A DNA stretch of 64,000 nucleotides, taken from the NCBI GenBank assembly GCA_025056565.1, contig JANWWA010000012.1, forward strand, positions 37,654-101,653, read 5' to 3'. Position 1 is the stretch's first letter, and the number at the start of each line of letters is the position of its first letter. Source of the stretch: Chloroherpetonaceae bacterium. Its GTDB lineage: Bacteria > Bacteroidota > Chlorobiia > Chlorobiales > Thermochlorobacteraceae. Both the position numbers and the translations under genes were made by a program. Below, piece by piece: positions 8,996 through 18,279 of the stretch. The notes below the pieces were generated by a model. That model had not been told where the DNA came from and made no database searches. It saw only the letters and a program-made list of their open reading frames with translations.

Positions 8996-9128
8996 GCGCG
9001 CAAATCCCTAATGGGGCTGGAGTAAAGCAATTTTGGGAGCGCAGCACAGGTAGAGAAGCAGAAAGTTGCACGCTATTTGTCTTATCACGACTCAGAGCGT
9101 TGCAATACACAGTCAAAACTGCACAGAA

Positions 9129-9578
9129 ATGATTCCAGTCGGCATACAAGCACCTGATTTTTCCTTACCAGATGAAACAGGCACTTTGCATTCGCTCTCT
9201 CAGTATCGTGGAAAAAAAGTTGCCCTAATTTTCTACCCGGGCGACAATACGCCAGTGTGCACCTCACAGCTTTGCAACTACCGTGACAACTACGAGAAGT
9301 TTCAAGCTCGTGGCATTGTGGTGCTTGGCATTAGCACCGATAGCGTGGAATCACATCAAAGCTTTGCAAAGAAGTTTTCATTTCCATTTCCACTTCTGGC
9401 CGATAAGGACAAAACTGTGCATAAGCTCTACGATGCACTGGGATTGTTGGGACTACCGCAGCGCGCATATGTGGTAATTGATGAAGCAGGTAAAGTCATC
9501 GTCTCCTTTGCAGAAACGTTGCCCGTTTTCTTCCGAACCCCAGATGAACTTTTTGAAAAAATTGACCGTGCAGCGTAA
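9129..9578 (+). CDS. bcp: Thiol peroxidase of the Bcp/PrxQ type
   Basis: About 149 aa from ATG 9129. The peroxidatic site reads YPGDNTPVCTSQLC: PxxxTPxC with the peroxidatic Cys and a second Cys five residues on, the resolving residue of alpha-type Bcp (atypical 2-Cys) enzymes that reduce H2O2 and organic hydroperoxides with thioredoxin. An in-frame extension back to 9066 exists but its sequence is unlike any peroxiredoxin N-terminus, whereas MIPVGIQAPDF is typical. The stop overlaps the start of the next gene (TAATG), indicating translational coupling. Confidence 0.9.
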   Translation: MIPVGIQAPDFSLPDETGTLHSLSQYRGKKVALIFYPGDNTPVCTSQLCNYRDNYEKFQARGIVVLGISTDSVESHQSFAKKFSFPFPLLADKDKTVHKLYDALGLLGLPQRAYVVIDEAGKVIVSFAETLPVFFRTPDELFEKIDRAA

Positions 9579-10327
9579 TGAAAAAAGTCTGGCTATGCGT
9601 CTGGGTTGTGCTTCTGTGGCAATTGCCATTTCTGAAAGCACAAGTGCCTGCACTGGAGGCGCAAATTGATTCGCTCAGTCAACTCATTTCAGAAAATCCA
9701 ACTGATTCACTTGCCTTTGAGCGTCGCTTAGCCTTAGCTGAACTCTACTTTTGCTGCTCCTTCCGAGACCCGAACAATCCACGTGCACGCCAGCAAGAAT
9801 TGGATGCAGCACTGAGAGAAGTTGAAAAAGCACACCAGCAGCGGAAGACAGCAACCTCACGTGCTTTAGAATGCGCAGTGCGTTTAGAACGCACTCAATT
9901 TCAGCCACGCTCAGAAGCCTTGCTCACATTAGATATGTGCCAAAAGGAATTAGCCGATATTTTGCGCACCGACCCACTGAATCCGTTGGCGCTGACGGTC
10001 TACGGTGCATTAGGTGTCGAGTTGGGGAAAGTTCCGCCTATTAAGCGCCTGTTTGCACGTTGGTTCTATATGCCTCTGCCAGAAGAGCCTTCCGTGAACA
10101 CTGCAATTCTTTATCTCTTAGAAGCAAGGTTGCTGGGGAAGTATCAAGTATTCGTGAATCTGAAATTGGGCGAGGCGTATATGCAAGTACGCAATGCGCG
10201 AGAAGTAGTCGAGTCTCTCAAGGCCTGTCTTGCAGCGCCTGAGGTGTATCCGTATTTTGACGCACATTCTAAAGCGCTTGCACAAAAAATGCTGGACGAA
10301 TACTTAGCCGCGCGCAAAGCGCGATAA
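9578..10327 (+). CDS. Secreted TPR-like helical protein, unknown function
   Basis: 249 aa. Signal peptide at 1-21 (MKKVWLCVWVVLLWQLPFLKAQ), then an all-helical protein with weak TPR-like spacing (LALAELYF, NPLALTVYGALGVELG, VNLKLGEAYMQVRNAREVVESLKAC). Four Cys residues in the mature part are notable for an exported protein. It overlaps the peroxiredoxin stop by one base and precedes the prenyltransferase by 10 nt, so the three form an operon. No enzyme motif seen. Confidence 0.6.
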   Translation: MKKVWLCVWVVLLWQLPFLKAQVPALEAQIDSLSQLISENPTDSLAFERRLALAELYFCCSFRDPNNPRARQQELDAALREVEKAHQQRKTATSRALECAVRLERTQFQPRSEALLTLDMCQKELADILRTDPLNPLALTVYGALGVELGKVPPIKRLFARWFYMPLPEEPSVNTAILYLLEARLLGKYQVFVNLKLGEAYMQVRNAREVVESLKACLAAPEVYPYFDAHSKALAQKMLDEYLAARKAR

Positions 10328-10337
10328 GGGCTGAAAA

Positions 10338-11375
10338 GTGCTGTCCACGAAGGCGGAATTAGGTAAAACCACGGAGATGGGGAGGCCACACGCAGTTCCC
10401 ACTATGCGCTGGCTATACTGGCTGGACTATGTGTTTCTCCTGCGCCCAGCGCAATTTTTCCCACTCTGGGCGACCTACTTTTCAGGCTACATCACTGCGC
10501 AAAAGAGCCCTTTTTTCTTCACGGCACATTTTCCTTGGCTGGCATCTGCAGCAATTACACTCACCGCAGGGCACATTTACCTGTTTAACCAGATTGTCGA
10601 CAAAGAGAGCGATAAGGCAAACGGGAAGCTCTTTATCTTAGCTGATGGCTATGTATCCATGCCAGTGGTGTGGAGTGAAGGAATAGTGCTCGTAGGGCTA
10701 TCGCTGTGGTTGGCATGGCAGGTGTCGATCGAATTTTTCTACTCAGCTCTGACCCTCTCAGCAATAGGACTAAGCTATTCATTTTTGGGATTGATGAACC
10801 GCCCAATCATCTCGCTTGCGATGAATAGCTTAGGCGGTGGCGTTGCATTTATCGCAGGTGCGTATTCCATACCACAAAGTGGATTAGGTGGCGGCAGTGC
10901 GTTCTGGGAAATACTCTTCTGGTCAGTACCACACATCTTCGCCTATACGGCAGTCTCGGCACTTGTAACGCTGCCTGACCGAAAAGGCGATGAAGCTTTT
11001 GGTAAGCGCACCGTGGCGGTGCACTACGGCGTGGAGACCACACTGCGCCTTGCGTGGGTGTTTGATGGGCTAGCGTTGCTAACTGCACTGCTGACATGGA
11101 ACGGGTATGTAATCGGAACGATTGGATTAACTGCGCTGGTGGCGCTCCCCTCGTTTTGGAAGGTGATGTGGCAGGGTGATGCAACAGAGGTGTTTGCTCC
11201 CGTCAAGCTGGCAATGCTGGCGCTGACGCTACTGGTCTCGCTGTTCTTCCCAGCGTTGCTTTTGCTGGTCGTGCTAAATTTTGCAGCATGCAAAGCCTAC
11301 TATCGCTACCGTTTCGGGCTGGATTACCCAAATTTTCAGAAAAGTAGCCAACCAGCCTTTGCTGAAAAGGCGTAA
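10338..11375 (+). CDS. UbiA-family prenyltransferase
   Basis: 345 aa with 8-9 predicted transmembrane helices. UbiA enzymes attach a polyprenyl chain to an aromatic or tetrapyrrole acceptor in the membrane using two Asp-rich motifs that bind Mg-diphosphate. Both are present: NQIVDKESDKAN (about residue 85) and DRKGDEAF (about residue 215). The acceptor cannot be told from sequence; quinone, haem A and chlorophyll synthase are all within the superfamily, and the motif spacing is not obviously that of BchG. A GTG start at 10338 is chosen because AAGGG (10326-10330) lies 7 nt upstream; an ATG at 10377 is the alternative. Confidence 0.8.
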   Translation: MLSTKAELGKTTEMGRPHAVPTMRWLYWLDYVFLLRPAQFFPLWATYFSGYITAQKSPFFFTAHFPWLASAAITLTAGHIYLFNQIVDKESDKANGKLFILADGYVSMPVVWSEGIVLVGLSLWLAWQVSIEFFYSALTLSAIGLSYSFLGLMNRPIISLAMNSLGGGVAFIAGAYSIPQSGLGGGSAFWEILFWSVPHIFAYTAVSALVTLPDRKGDEAFGKRTVAVHYGVETTLRLAWVFDGLALLTALLTWNGYVIGTIGLTALVALPSFWKVMWQGDATEVFAPVKLAMLALTLLVSLFFPALLLLVVLNFAACKAYYRYRFGLDYPNFQKSSQPAFAEKA

Positions 11376-11576
11376 TTTTCGCCACCTCTTCCTATTGAAG
11401 CGAAAAAGTTTCTCCACTTTTGAGGGCGATGGCTGCCAGATTTCGTCTCCTTTTTAAGCCCTATACTTGCTTGGCACGACTTTTGACGAAGCAAAGTGTG
11501 GCAAGTTAAGGGCGAAAATCACCTGAAAAAGTGCTATCATAGCAATGCATTTCACCAACTTAAAACAGCCCTAACA

Positions 11577-13178
11577 ATGATTGATTACAAGAAAATCAAA
11601 AAGTCGCTCAAGAAGGCGCTTAAGGCCGTTGAGCAGATGGAGATGCTGGATATGTTAATGAGAATGCAAGCATCTGGGCATTTGCCCCCGATGGCATCGC
11701 AGATGTTTGCGCAAGAAATTGCAAATGCCAGTCACTTGCTAAATCAAGCTACGCAAGGCAGTGGAATGCAAAGCGCCGCAGCGCCTGCAAGCAGCAATAC
11801 GCTACCACCGATGAGCTATGATGAATGGCTGAAAAAATTAGCAGAGCGTCAAGGCAGTGTGCCGCCGTCCAGTGCACCCGCAGCGCTCACGACAGTTGGG
11901 GCTGATGAAGCTTTGCGCCAGAGCGAACAGCGCTTGCGCACCATCATTGACTCCACACCACTTGGCATTGTCATCACCAATGAAGACGGCATCATTGAAT
12001 ACGCCAATCAAGCCTACTGCGAAATCTATGGCTATACCGCGCAAGAAATGATTGGCAAGTCTTTCACCATCATCGTTCCGCCTGAAAAGAAAGACTTCTG
12101 GCTAGACTTGCATCGCAAATACCTTGACGGTTACAAAGAAATTCGGGGTGAATGGGAAGTGCGCCACAAGAGCGGTCGTCCAATTTACATTCTTGCTGAT
12201 GCGGCACGCATTATCGGAGCAGATGGCAAGCGCAAGAAAGTAACCTTTGTCAGCGACATTACCGAGATGATTAAGCTCAAAGAGGAAGCACGTCAAAATG
12301 AAGTGCAAATGCTTCAAGCAGAAAAGATGAGTTCGCTCGGTCAAATGGTTGCAGGCTTGGCACACGAGATGAATACACCGCTTGGCTTTGTGCGCAATAA
12401 CCTTGAGCTCTTAGAAGCCAAACATCAAGAACTGCGAGAGCTGATTGCAATGTATGACAAGTTACGCTCACAAATTATGTATGGCACGCCTAACGATGTG
12501 GCAATGATGCTTGCACAGATTGACCAATTCTCACAGAAGGTCAAGAACCGCGTCTATGAACAAGCGCCGATGCTATACCGCAACTCTATTGAGGGCATTG
12601 ACCGCATACAAGACTTGATTCTGAACCTGAGAAACTTCTCGCGCATTGATGAGGCAAGCTTTAAGCCAACGAATGTCAATGAAAACATTGAATCTACACT
12701 CAAAATCGCAGGGCATCTCTTCAAGGGTGGCATTCAGGTTATCAAGGAATTCGGTGTCTTGCCTGAAATTATGGCCTATCCAGCGCAACTCAACCAAGTC
12801 TTTCTTAACCTTATCACAAATGCGGTGCAAGCCGTCGATGAACGCAACGGTCGCATTGTGATTCGCACGATGGCACAAGGTAATTCTGTTGTGATTAAGA
12901 TAGCAGATAATGGCAAAGGCATTCCACCAGAGAATCTCAAGCGCATCTTTGAGCCATTCTTTACGACAAAGGAAGTCGGGCAAGGAACAGGCTTAGGACT
13001 GTCCATTGCCTACAAAATCATTGAAAAGCATAAAGGCAAGATTGAGGTGCAGAGCAAAGTGGGAGTGGGCACGGAATTCACCATCACGTTGCCAGTCAAC
13101 CCGATGCAGGTGCAAGCACCAAGCGAAAAAGGTGCATTGGCAGGACCTGCTTTTGCAGACTCACCCTTTGTTGAGTAA
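11577..13178 (+). CDS. Soluble PAS-domain sensor histidine kinase
   Basis: About 533 aa. A Met-rich helical N-terminus (to about residue 90) and one PAS domain (about 115-235; PLGIVITNEDG, YANQAYCEIYGYTAQEM) are followed by HisKA (LAHEMNTPLG, phospho-acceptor His 263), an inserted helical stretch, and HATPase_c with N box (NLITNAVQAV), G1 (DNGKGIP), F box (FEPFFTTKE) and G2 (GTGLGLSI). No transmembrane segment, so it senses a cytoplasmic signal, probably by a PAS-bound ligand. The upstream 27 codons back to 11496 are open but look non-coding, so the ATG at 11577 is used. The double-receiver gene 97 nt downstream is the likely partner. Confidence 0.88.
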   Translation: MIDYKKIKKSLKKALKAVEQMEMLDMLMRMQASGHLPPMASQMFAQEIANASHLLNQATQGSGMQSAAAPASSNTLPPMSYDEWLKKLAERQGSVPPSSAPAALTTVGADEALRQSEQRLRTIIDSTPLGIVITNEDGIIEYANQAYCEIYGYTAQEMIGKSFTIIVPPEKKDFWLDLHRKYLDGYKEIRGEWEVRHKSGRPIYILADAARIIGADGKRKKVTFVSDITEMIKLKEEARQNEVQMLQAEKMSSLGQMVAGLAHEMNTPLGFVRNNLELLEAKHQELRELIAMYDKLRSQIMYGTPNDVAMMLAQIDQFSQKVKNRVYEQAPMLYRNSIEGIDRIQDLILNLRNFSRIDEASFKPTNVNENIESTLKIAGHLFKGGIQVIKEFGVLPEIMAYPAQLNQVFLNLITNAVQAVDERNGRIVIRTMAQGNSVVIKIADNGKGIPPENLKRIFEPFFTTKEVGQGTGLGLSIAYKIIEKHKGKIEVQSKVGVGTEFTITLPVNPMQVQAPSEKGALAGPAFADSPFVE

Positions 13179-13275
13179 TCCAAAACCTTAGTGAAGTGCT
13201 AGACTTCACCTATACCAAGTAGCAACTGGGGTAAGGTGAATGGCTGTTTTTTCAAACATCTAACATTGAAGTAAA

Positions 13276-14235
13276 ATGCAAAAGCATCACCTTTTGCTTG
13301 TCGATGACGAACCAATGATTTTGCATTCGCTGTCGCTCCTTTTTTGCGAAGACTATGTGGTGCATACTGCCACGAGTGGCACAGAAGGTTTAGAACTATT
13401 GCAGCAGCATCCTATTTCGGTCATCATCAGCGACCAGCGAATGCCGCAGATGACAGGCATTGAGTTCTTGCGACAGGCCAAAGAGATTGCCCCAAATGCA
13501 ATTCGCATTTTAATGACAGGTTACTCAGACCTGCAAGCAGTAATTGATTCAGTCAACGTGGGCGAAGTGTTTCGCTACATCAATAAGCCGTGGCAGGCAG
13601 AAAAACTCAAGGAAACAGTGCGGTTTGCCTGTATGGTGGCCAGCCAGCGTAGCTCAATTGCAAAGGAAAAAATAAAGGTGCCTGCAAGTGGGCTTTCATA
13701 TGGACTTTCAAAGCCAGAGCAGGTGAAGTCGGAATATGAGCTGCTCTTCGTCGATAGTAACCCCTCGCACCTGCAATCTTTCAAAGAGTTCTTTGAGCCG
13801 AAGTATGTATGCCACACAACCAATTCGCCAAACGATGCGCTGGATATGTTGCGTCGCTTCCCAATTGCGGTGCTGGTGAGTGAGGCTTGCCTTAATGATG
13901 TCGATGGGGCAGATTTCCTTATTGCCGCAAAATCCGTGCAGCCAGAAGTGGTAACCGTACTAATGACCAGTATGAAAGATGCGAAAATTGCAGTGCGGCT
14001 AATCAATGAAGGACAAGTGTATCGGTATCTGGTAAAACCATTTGCGCGTGAATCGCTCCGTCTAACAATTGAGTCAGCAGTCATTCACTACAAACTCAAC
14101 AAGGAAAATCCACATCGCAACGCAATGCTGCTGGAGCAAGCACTCTACGCAAATCAACCGAGGTCGGAAACGCGCTCATTTCAGGAGCTTTTGACCGCAT
14201 TGCGCCAGCGCTTAGACACTAAACCAATATATTGA
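13276..14235 (+). CDS. Two-receiver response regulator with a degenerate second receiver
   Basis: 319 aa, two REC domains and no output domain. The first (about 1-125) is intact: acidic pair DDE at 10-12, phospho-acceptor Asp 53 (SDQRMPQM), Thr 81 (MTGYSD), Lys 104 (NKPWQ). The second (about 153-280) keeps Lys 254 (VKPFA) and a Thr/Ser position, but the acceptor site aligns to Glu 203 (VSEACLND), and the acidic pocket is reduced to one Asp (FVDSN). A Glu at this place commonly mimics the phosphorylated state. It likely works as a phosphate sink or adaptor for the kinase encoded just upstream. Confidence 0.82.
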   Translation: MQKHHLLLVDDEPMILHSLSLLFCEDYVVHTATSGTEGLELLQQHPISVIISDQRMPQMTGIEFLRQAKEIAPNAIRILMTGYSDLQAVIDSVNVGEVFRYINKPWQAEKLKETVRFACMVASQRSSIAKEKIKVPASGLSYGLSKPEQVKSEYELLFVDSNPSHLQSFKEFFEPKYVCHTTNSPNDALDMLRRFPIAVLVSEACLNDVDGADFLIAAKSVQPEVVTVLMTSMKDAKIAVRLINEGQVYRYLVKPFARESLRLTIESAVIHYKLNKENPHRNAMLLEQALYANQPRSETRSFQELLTALRQRLDTKPIY

Positions 14236-14304
14236 AGCAATAGCGTTGCACAGAGAGAGAGTGCTAAGTAAGCGCATCTCAGTGGGCAAGTGGTGTGCAA
14301 ACCT

Positions 14305-14362
14305 ACCGTAACTTTACCCCCTACTGCAAAATTACCGTAACTTTACCCCCTACTGCAAAATT
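14305..14362. repeat. Perfect 29-bp direct repeat, two tandem copies
   Basis: Copies at 14305-14333 and 14334-14362 are identical and contiguous. Each begins ACCGTAACTTTACC, contains a run of C, and ends GCAAAATT. It lies between the convergent response-regulator and fasciclin genes. Two copies without spacers are not a CRISPR array; the origin (slippage or a duplicated binding site) is unknown. Confidence 0.9.
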
Positions 14363-14422
14363 TCTCTTTGGAAAAAGGTCTACATCGCTCGAACAGGTAA
14401 AAGAACAACGCCAGCAAAAAGT

Positions 14423-14449
14423 AAAAAAGCCCTGACAAGAGTCAGGGCT
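14423..14449 (-). terminator. Rho-independent terminator of the fasciclin gene
   Basis: A perfect 9-bp stem (AGCCCTGAC / GTCAGGGCT, loop AAGA on the + strand) followed on the minus strand by six Ts, 23 nt past the fasciclin stop. Confidence 0.88.
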
Positions 14450-14471
14450 AACGCATTGAACTTAACGCCGA

Positions 14472-15047
14472 TTACTTTTTGGGTACAATCACGGCATCAA
14501 TCACATGGATGACTCCGTTGGTGCACTCAATGTCGGTCTTGGTAACATTAGCATTGTCGACCGTGACCTTGCCGTCTGCGACCTTGACTTCAAATTCCTT
14601 GCCGCTGACGGTCTTGACCTTACCGGGTTTCACATCAGCCGCCATCACTTTGGCAGGAACAACATGGTATGTCAGAATCTCCTTCAGCTTCTTTTGGTCT
14701 TTTAGAATCTTGTCCAGATCCTTGACCTTGCTGAAAGCTTCGTCAGTTGGAGCGAAAACGGTAAATGGACCGGGACCAGCAAGAACAGTGTCCAGACCAG
14801 CCGCTTTGACGGCTTCAACCAGCTTGGTAAAAGAACCAGCCGCTACTGCGGTTTCCACGATGTTCTTCTTCTTGGCAGCTTCTTCGGCTGCTTTGCGTGC
14901 AGCTTCTACTTTTGCAAGTGAGTCAGCACGACGGAGCGAGTCTTCAATGCGCTGCTTCTCTTTCTTGGCAAGCTCTTCTTTGCTTGGGCCACAGCCAATA
15001 ACGGCAACAAGACTCAGGGCGAGGAGAGAATAAAAAAGCGTTTTCAT
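14472..15047 (-). CDS. Fasciclin (FAS1) domain lipoprotein
   Basis: 191 aa. Lipoprotein signal with lipobox VIGC (Cys 19), then a charged, Lys/Glu/Ala-rich coiled linker (about 22-60) that could span the periplasm or peptidoglycan, then one FAS1 domain (about 62-190) with the H1/H2 signatures [11 protein letters not shown] and ILTYHVVP and the closing [16 protein letters not shown]1 domains mediate adhesion. The gene stands alone with its own terminator. Confidence 0.92.
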   Translation of the reverse strand: MKTLFYSLLALSLVAVIGCGPSKEELAKKEKQRIEDSLRRADSLAKVEAARKAAEEAAKKKNIVETAVAAGSFTKLVEAVKAAGLDTVLAGPGPFTVFAPTDEAFSKVKDLDKILKDQKKLKEILTYHVVPAKVMAADVKPGKVKTVSGKEFEVKVADGKVTVDNANVTKTDIECTNGVIHVIDAVIVPKK

Positions 15048-15307
15048 TGTGGAAATTCTCCGGTTATGTTGGTTGTTTTGTTTTAGTTAAGCGTTTTCGA
15101 CTTGACGATTTTGTTATCAAGTTGGGCGCAAATATACAACGAAGCGGGCGTTTTCCAAAACAATGCAGTGTAAATTGGTAAATCTGAGAAGAAGGCAAAA
15201 CACTCGCATGAGCGACTGAGCACATCAGAACGTGTATCTGCGCCACATGAGTGACCTTCACTCCCGAAGACCTAAGTGAGGAAGATATAGCGAAGTTAAG
15301 GCAGCGC

Positions 15308-15323
15308 TATGCCAAAAGGCATA
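15308..15323 (-). terminator. Hairpin at the end of the signalling operon
   Basis: TATGCC-AAAA-GGCATA, a perfect 6-bp stem 4 nt past the stop of the membrane histidine kinase. The T-rich tail is weak (CTTAACTT after a few bases), so termination is only probable. Confidence 0.35.
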
Positions 15324-15326
15324 TCA

Positions 15327-16907
15327 TCATTTCTTGTGGGGAGGTGAAGCAGGAAGGGCAACGAAGAACGTGGCGCCCTTGTCTCTACCTGCGGATTCTG
15401 CCCAGATGTAACCGCCGTGTGCCTCGACAATTTGCTTTGCAAGATATAGACCGAGTCCCGTCGAGTTCTCGCCGCCAGTTGGCAACGCAGAAAGCCGTTG
15501 AAACTTGCCAAACAGTTTTCCCATATCTTCTTCACTGAGACCTTGACCCTCATCCTTCACAGAGAAAACAAGATATGGGGTATCAGGCACAGAAGGTAGA
15601 ATGTGCAGTGTGCTGGAGGGGCGAGATGATGCTTGGCTCTCGGCAAGCTCAGTGACCTGCATACGCTGTGGCACAAAGTGGTCTCTTTGCTCCAGACAAA
15701 CCCAAATACGCCCCCCGTGGTACGAATACTTGATAGCGTTCGAGAGCAGATTTTCAAGCACTGACCGAATATGTCGGCTGTCCACCTCTGCATAACAATT
15801 CGGCGCAATGTCAGTGTAAAGTGTCTGCTGCTTTAGCTGAGCTTGTTCTGCGAAGCGACTAACAATGTGCGTGACCAGACCAGAAAAATCAGTATGCGAT
15901 TTGCTAAGCGTAGAGAGATTGCTCTCTACAGCAGCGCTTTCCAAGACCTCTTGAATAATTGCGGCCATTCTCGCTGCGCTACGCTGGATAATTTGAGTCA
16001 TTTCTTTGATGTGTGAGAGGGATTCACTTTCAGCAATAAGTGAGGTAAATCCGATGATAGACTGGAGCGGATTTTTGAGGTCGTGTGCCGCAATTGCCAG
16101 AATTTCTGACTTGAATTTGTTGGCTTCTCGCAGCGATTCATTAGTGAGTGCCAGTTCCCAACTGGCTTCACTGAGTTCTCGCAAAAGTCGGTCAGTTTGC
16201 GCTTTTTCAGCCCTAAGCTGTTCAGTTTGCTCGGCTAATTGCTGCAAGAGCATTTTTTCCTTTTCGCGTGCATAAAAGTCTTTTACCCAGTTTGCATAAA
16301 GCATACGTGAGATAAGCCAAGCCACCAGTGCTGAAACAGTGCTATTGACATAATGCGCGCTCGCAGTATCTGCATCAGACTGGAAGTGAGAGATGCCAAG
16401 AAGAAGCACCAGATGTGGCACGATGTAGAGCACAAGGCTTTCCCAGAGCGGGTAGAGCTGTGCCGCAGCTAAGCCAAATAAGGCTACGATATAGACAGTA
16501 ATCTGCCCATGAATTTCTTGGTCAGAGCTACTTAGGGCTGCGCACCAGAGCATCATAAACAAAGCGAAAGCAAAGCTCAGTGCATAGCGTGTGCGTGTGG
16601 CGCGAGGACGGCGGCGAATAAAGTAGGCAACGAGAAGGAACAGCGAAAGTGTGCCAACGAGCGTAAAGTGCAGGTATGCCAATCGTTCATAGCCCGCGTT
16701 CTGCCAGACACCATTCTGGTATCGCTCTGAGAAATTCAGTAGAATGAGAAAAAGGTGAGCAACTGTCAGCAGTAGTGAAAGCAAAACTGCACGCGAGAAG
16801 TTAAGCGTTGCAATTTCTGTGAAGAATAGCGTGCGGCAAGACTCTGGAACCGCAGGTGGGCGGAACAATCCCAAGCGCTGAATCCAATGTGAGAGCGAGA
16901 TGTTCAA
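15327..16907 (-). CDS. Membrane-bound sensor histidine kinase
   Basis: 526 aa. About six transmembrane helices in residues 35-205, with no large periplasmic domain, form an integral-membrane sensor. A coiled coil (about 210-265) leads to HisKA (AAHDLKNPLQ, His 275), then HATPase_c with N box (ENLLSNAIKYS), G1 (DEGQGLSEED) and G2 (GLGLYLAKQIV). It overlaps the sigma-54 regulator gene upstream by 4 nt, so the two are translationally coupled. It is the second kinase of the operon; which one phosphorylates the regulator is not clear. Confidence 0.88.
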   Translation of the reverse strand: MNISLSHWIQRLGLFRPPAVPESCRTLFFTEIATLNFSRAVLLSLLLTVAHLFLILLNFSERYQNGVWQNAGYERLAYLHFTLVGTLSLFLLVAYFIRRRPRATRTRYALSFAFALFMMLWCAALSSSDQEIHGQITVYIVALFGLAAAQLYPLWESLVLYIVPHLVLLLGISHFQSDADTASAHYVNSTVSALVAWLISRMLYANWVKDFYAREKEKMLLQQLAEQTEQLRAEKAQTDRLLRELSEASWELALTNESLREANKFKSEILAIAAHDLKNPLQSIIGFTSLIAESESLSHIKEMTQIIQRSAARMAAIIQEVLESAAVESNLSTLSKSHTDFSGLVTHIVSRFAEQAQLKQQTLYTDIAPNCYAEVDSRHIRSVLENLLSNAIKYSYHGGRIWVCLEQRDHFVPQRMQVTELAESQASSRPSSTLHILPSVPDTPYLVFSVKDEGQGLSEEDMGKLFGKFQRLSALPTGGENSTGLGLYLAKQIVEAHGGYIWAESAGRDKGATFFVALPASPPHKK

Positions 16908-18259
16908 GTTTGATTCGCTTCAGTGTTGTCTTTAAGTTTGCGATAAAGTGTAGCGACGCCGATACCAAGTAGGCGCGCAGTTTCTTCTTTGCTACCGCCG
17001 GTCGCCTCTAATGTGCGCGCAATCATCACCTCCTCAATTTCTTCTAAGGTTGTGCCAATTCGGAACGAAACCACCTTAGAGTGTTCTTGTCCAGTGATGT
17101 AATCAGGCAGGTGTTCTTTTTGAATCATATCGCCAGAGCAGAGTACGGTAGCGCGCTCAATCACATTTTCCAATTCACGAACGTTTCCACGCCAGTGATG
17201 TCCTTCTAAAAGGCGCATCGCTTCAGGTGAGATGCCCTTGATAGACTTGGCGTTAAGCAATGCATACTTTTCCAAAAAGTGTTGCGCCAAGGGGATAATG
17301 TCGTCTTGACGTTGTCGCAGAGGCGGTAGCTTGATTTTAATCACATTGAGCCTGTAGTAGAGATCTTCACGAAAACGACCCTGCTCAATTTCTTTCTCAA
17401 TATCCTTGTTGGTCGCGGCAATGATGCGCACATCGACCTTTATGGTTTCCTCGCCACCAAGTCGCTCAAACTCCCCATCTTGCAACACACGCAGCAGCTT
17501 TACTTGAAGAGGTGTGGGCATATCGGCAATTTCGTCTAAGAAAATCGTGCCGCCGTGAGCCAGCTCGAAGCGACCTTTCTTCTGCTTAATTGCGTTAGTA
17601 AAGGCACCTTTCTCGTAACCAAATAATTCGGACTCGAGAAGTGAGTCGGGTAGCGCCCCACAGTTGACCTTGACGAAAGGCTTATCGCGCCGACCGCTCA
17701 TCTCGTGAATAGCGCGTGCAATCACCTCCTTGCCCGTACCGCTTTCTCCCAAAAGCAACACCGTGGCGCGGGACGGTGCAACTTTCTCAACTGTATCCAG
17801 CACCTCACGAAAGACAGGGCTGAAACCAATGATATTTTTCGGCAGATACTTTGCGCCGAGCTGCTGACGCAACTTTGCATTTTCCATCAAAAGCAGACGC
17901 GTCTCAAGCGCACGTGAGACCAAGCGGCGAATATCACCCATTCGAAAAGGCTTCTGAATGTAATCATACGCACCAAGCTTCATTGCTTCCACAGCCGAGT
18001 CAACGGTGCCATATGCAGTCATCACAATAACAACAATGTTAGGGTCGTGCTTTTTGATATCGCGCAGCAGCTTGACCCCATCTGAGTCTGGAATTTTCAG
18101 GTCGGTGATAACCAAGTCTATATCTTCTTCGCTGAGGATTTTTAAGGCCTCGCGGGCAGTTTCTGCTGCAAAGAGCTTGCGTTCCTCTGACTTTTGCAAG
18201 CCATCGCGCAACGCATCACGAGTATTTTTGTCGTCTTCGACGATGAGGATTTTAACCAT
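16904..18259 (-). CDS. NtrC-family sigma-54-dependent response regulator
   Basis: 451 aa. Receiver (1-120; VEDDKN, phospho-acceptor Asp 53, Lys in QKPFR), AAA+ sigma-54 activation domain (about 140-375; Walker A GESGTGKE, Walker B GGTIFLDEIAD) and a Fis-type helix-turn-helix (about 410-447; ETARLLGIGVATLYRKL). These proteins remodel the sigma-54 holoenzyme to open promoters. The surface loop that contacts sigma-54 reads GAFTNA in place of the usual GAFTGA. The gene sits 20 nt behind a PAS kinase and overlaps a membrane kinase; sigma-54 must be encoded elsewhere. Confidence 0.93.
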   Translation of the reverse strand: MVKILIVEDDKNTRDALRDGLQKSEERKLFAAETAREALKILSEEDIDLVITDLKIPDSDGVKLLRDIKKHDPNIVVIVMTAYGTVDSAVEAMKLGAYDYIQKPFRMGDIRRLVSRALETRLLLMENAKLRQQLGAKYLPKNIIGFSPVFREVLDTVEKVAPSRATVLLLGESGTGKEVIARAIHEMSGRRDKPFVKVNCGALPDSLLESELFGYEKGAFTNAIKQKKGRFELAHGGTIFLDEIADMPTPLQVKLLRVLQDGEFERLGGEETIKVDVRIIAATNKDIEKEIEQGRFREDLYYRLNVIKIKLPPLRQRQDDIIPLAQHFLEKYALLNAKSIKGISPEAMRLLEGHHWRGNVRELENVIERATVLCSGDMIQKEHLPDYITGQEHSKVVSFRIGTTLEEIEEVMIARTLEATGGSKEETARLLGIGVATLYRKLKDNTEANQT

Positions 18260-18279
18260 ACCAGTCTCTCTGGAAAAGG

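Noticed and set aside
14259..14267. GAGTGCTAA, half of the CIRCE operator (also at 42119-42127)
   Set aside because: The partner TTAGCACTC is missing at the required 9-nt spacing at both sites, and neither lies upstream of a heat-shock gene.
14305..14362. CRISPR array
   Set aside because: Only two contiguous copies without spacers and no cas gene nearby.
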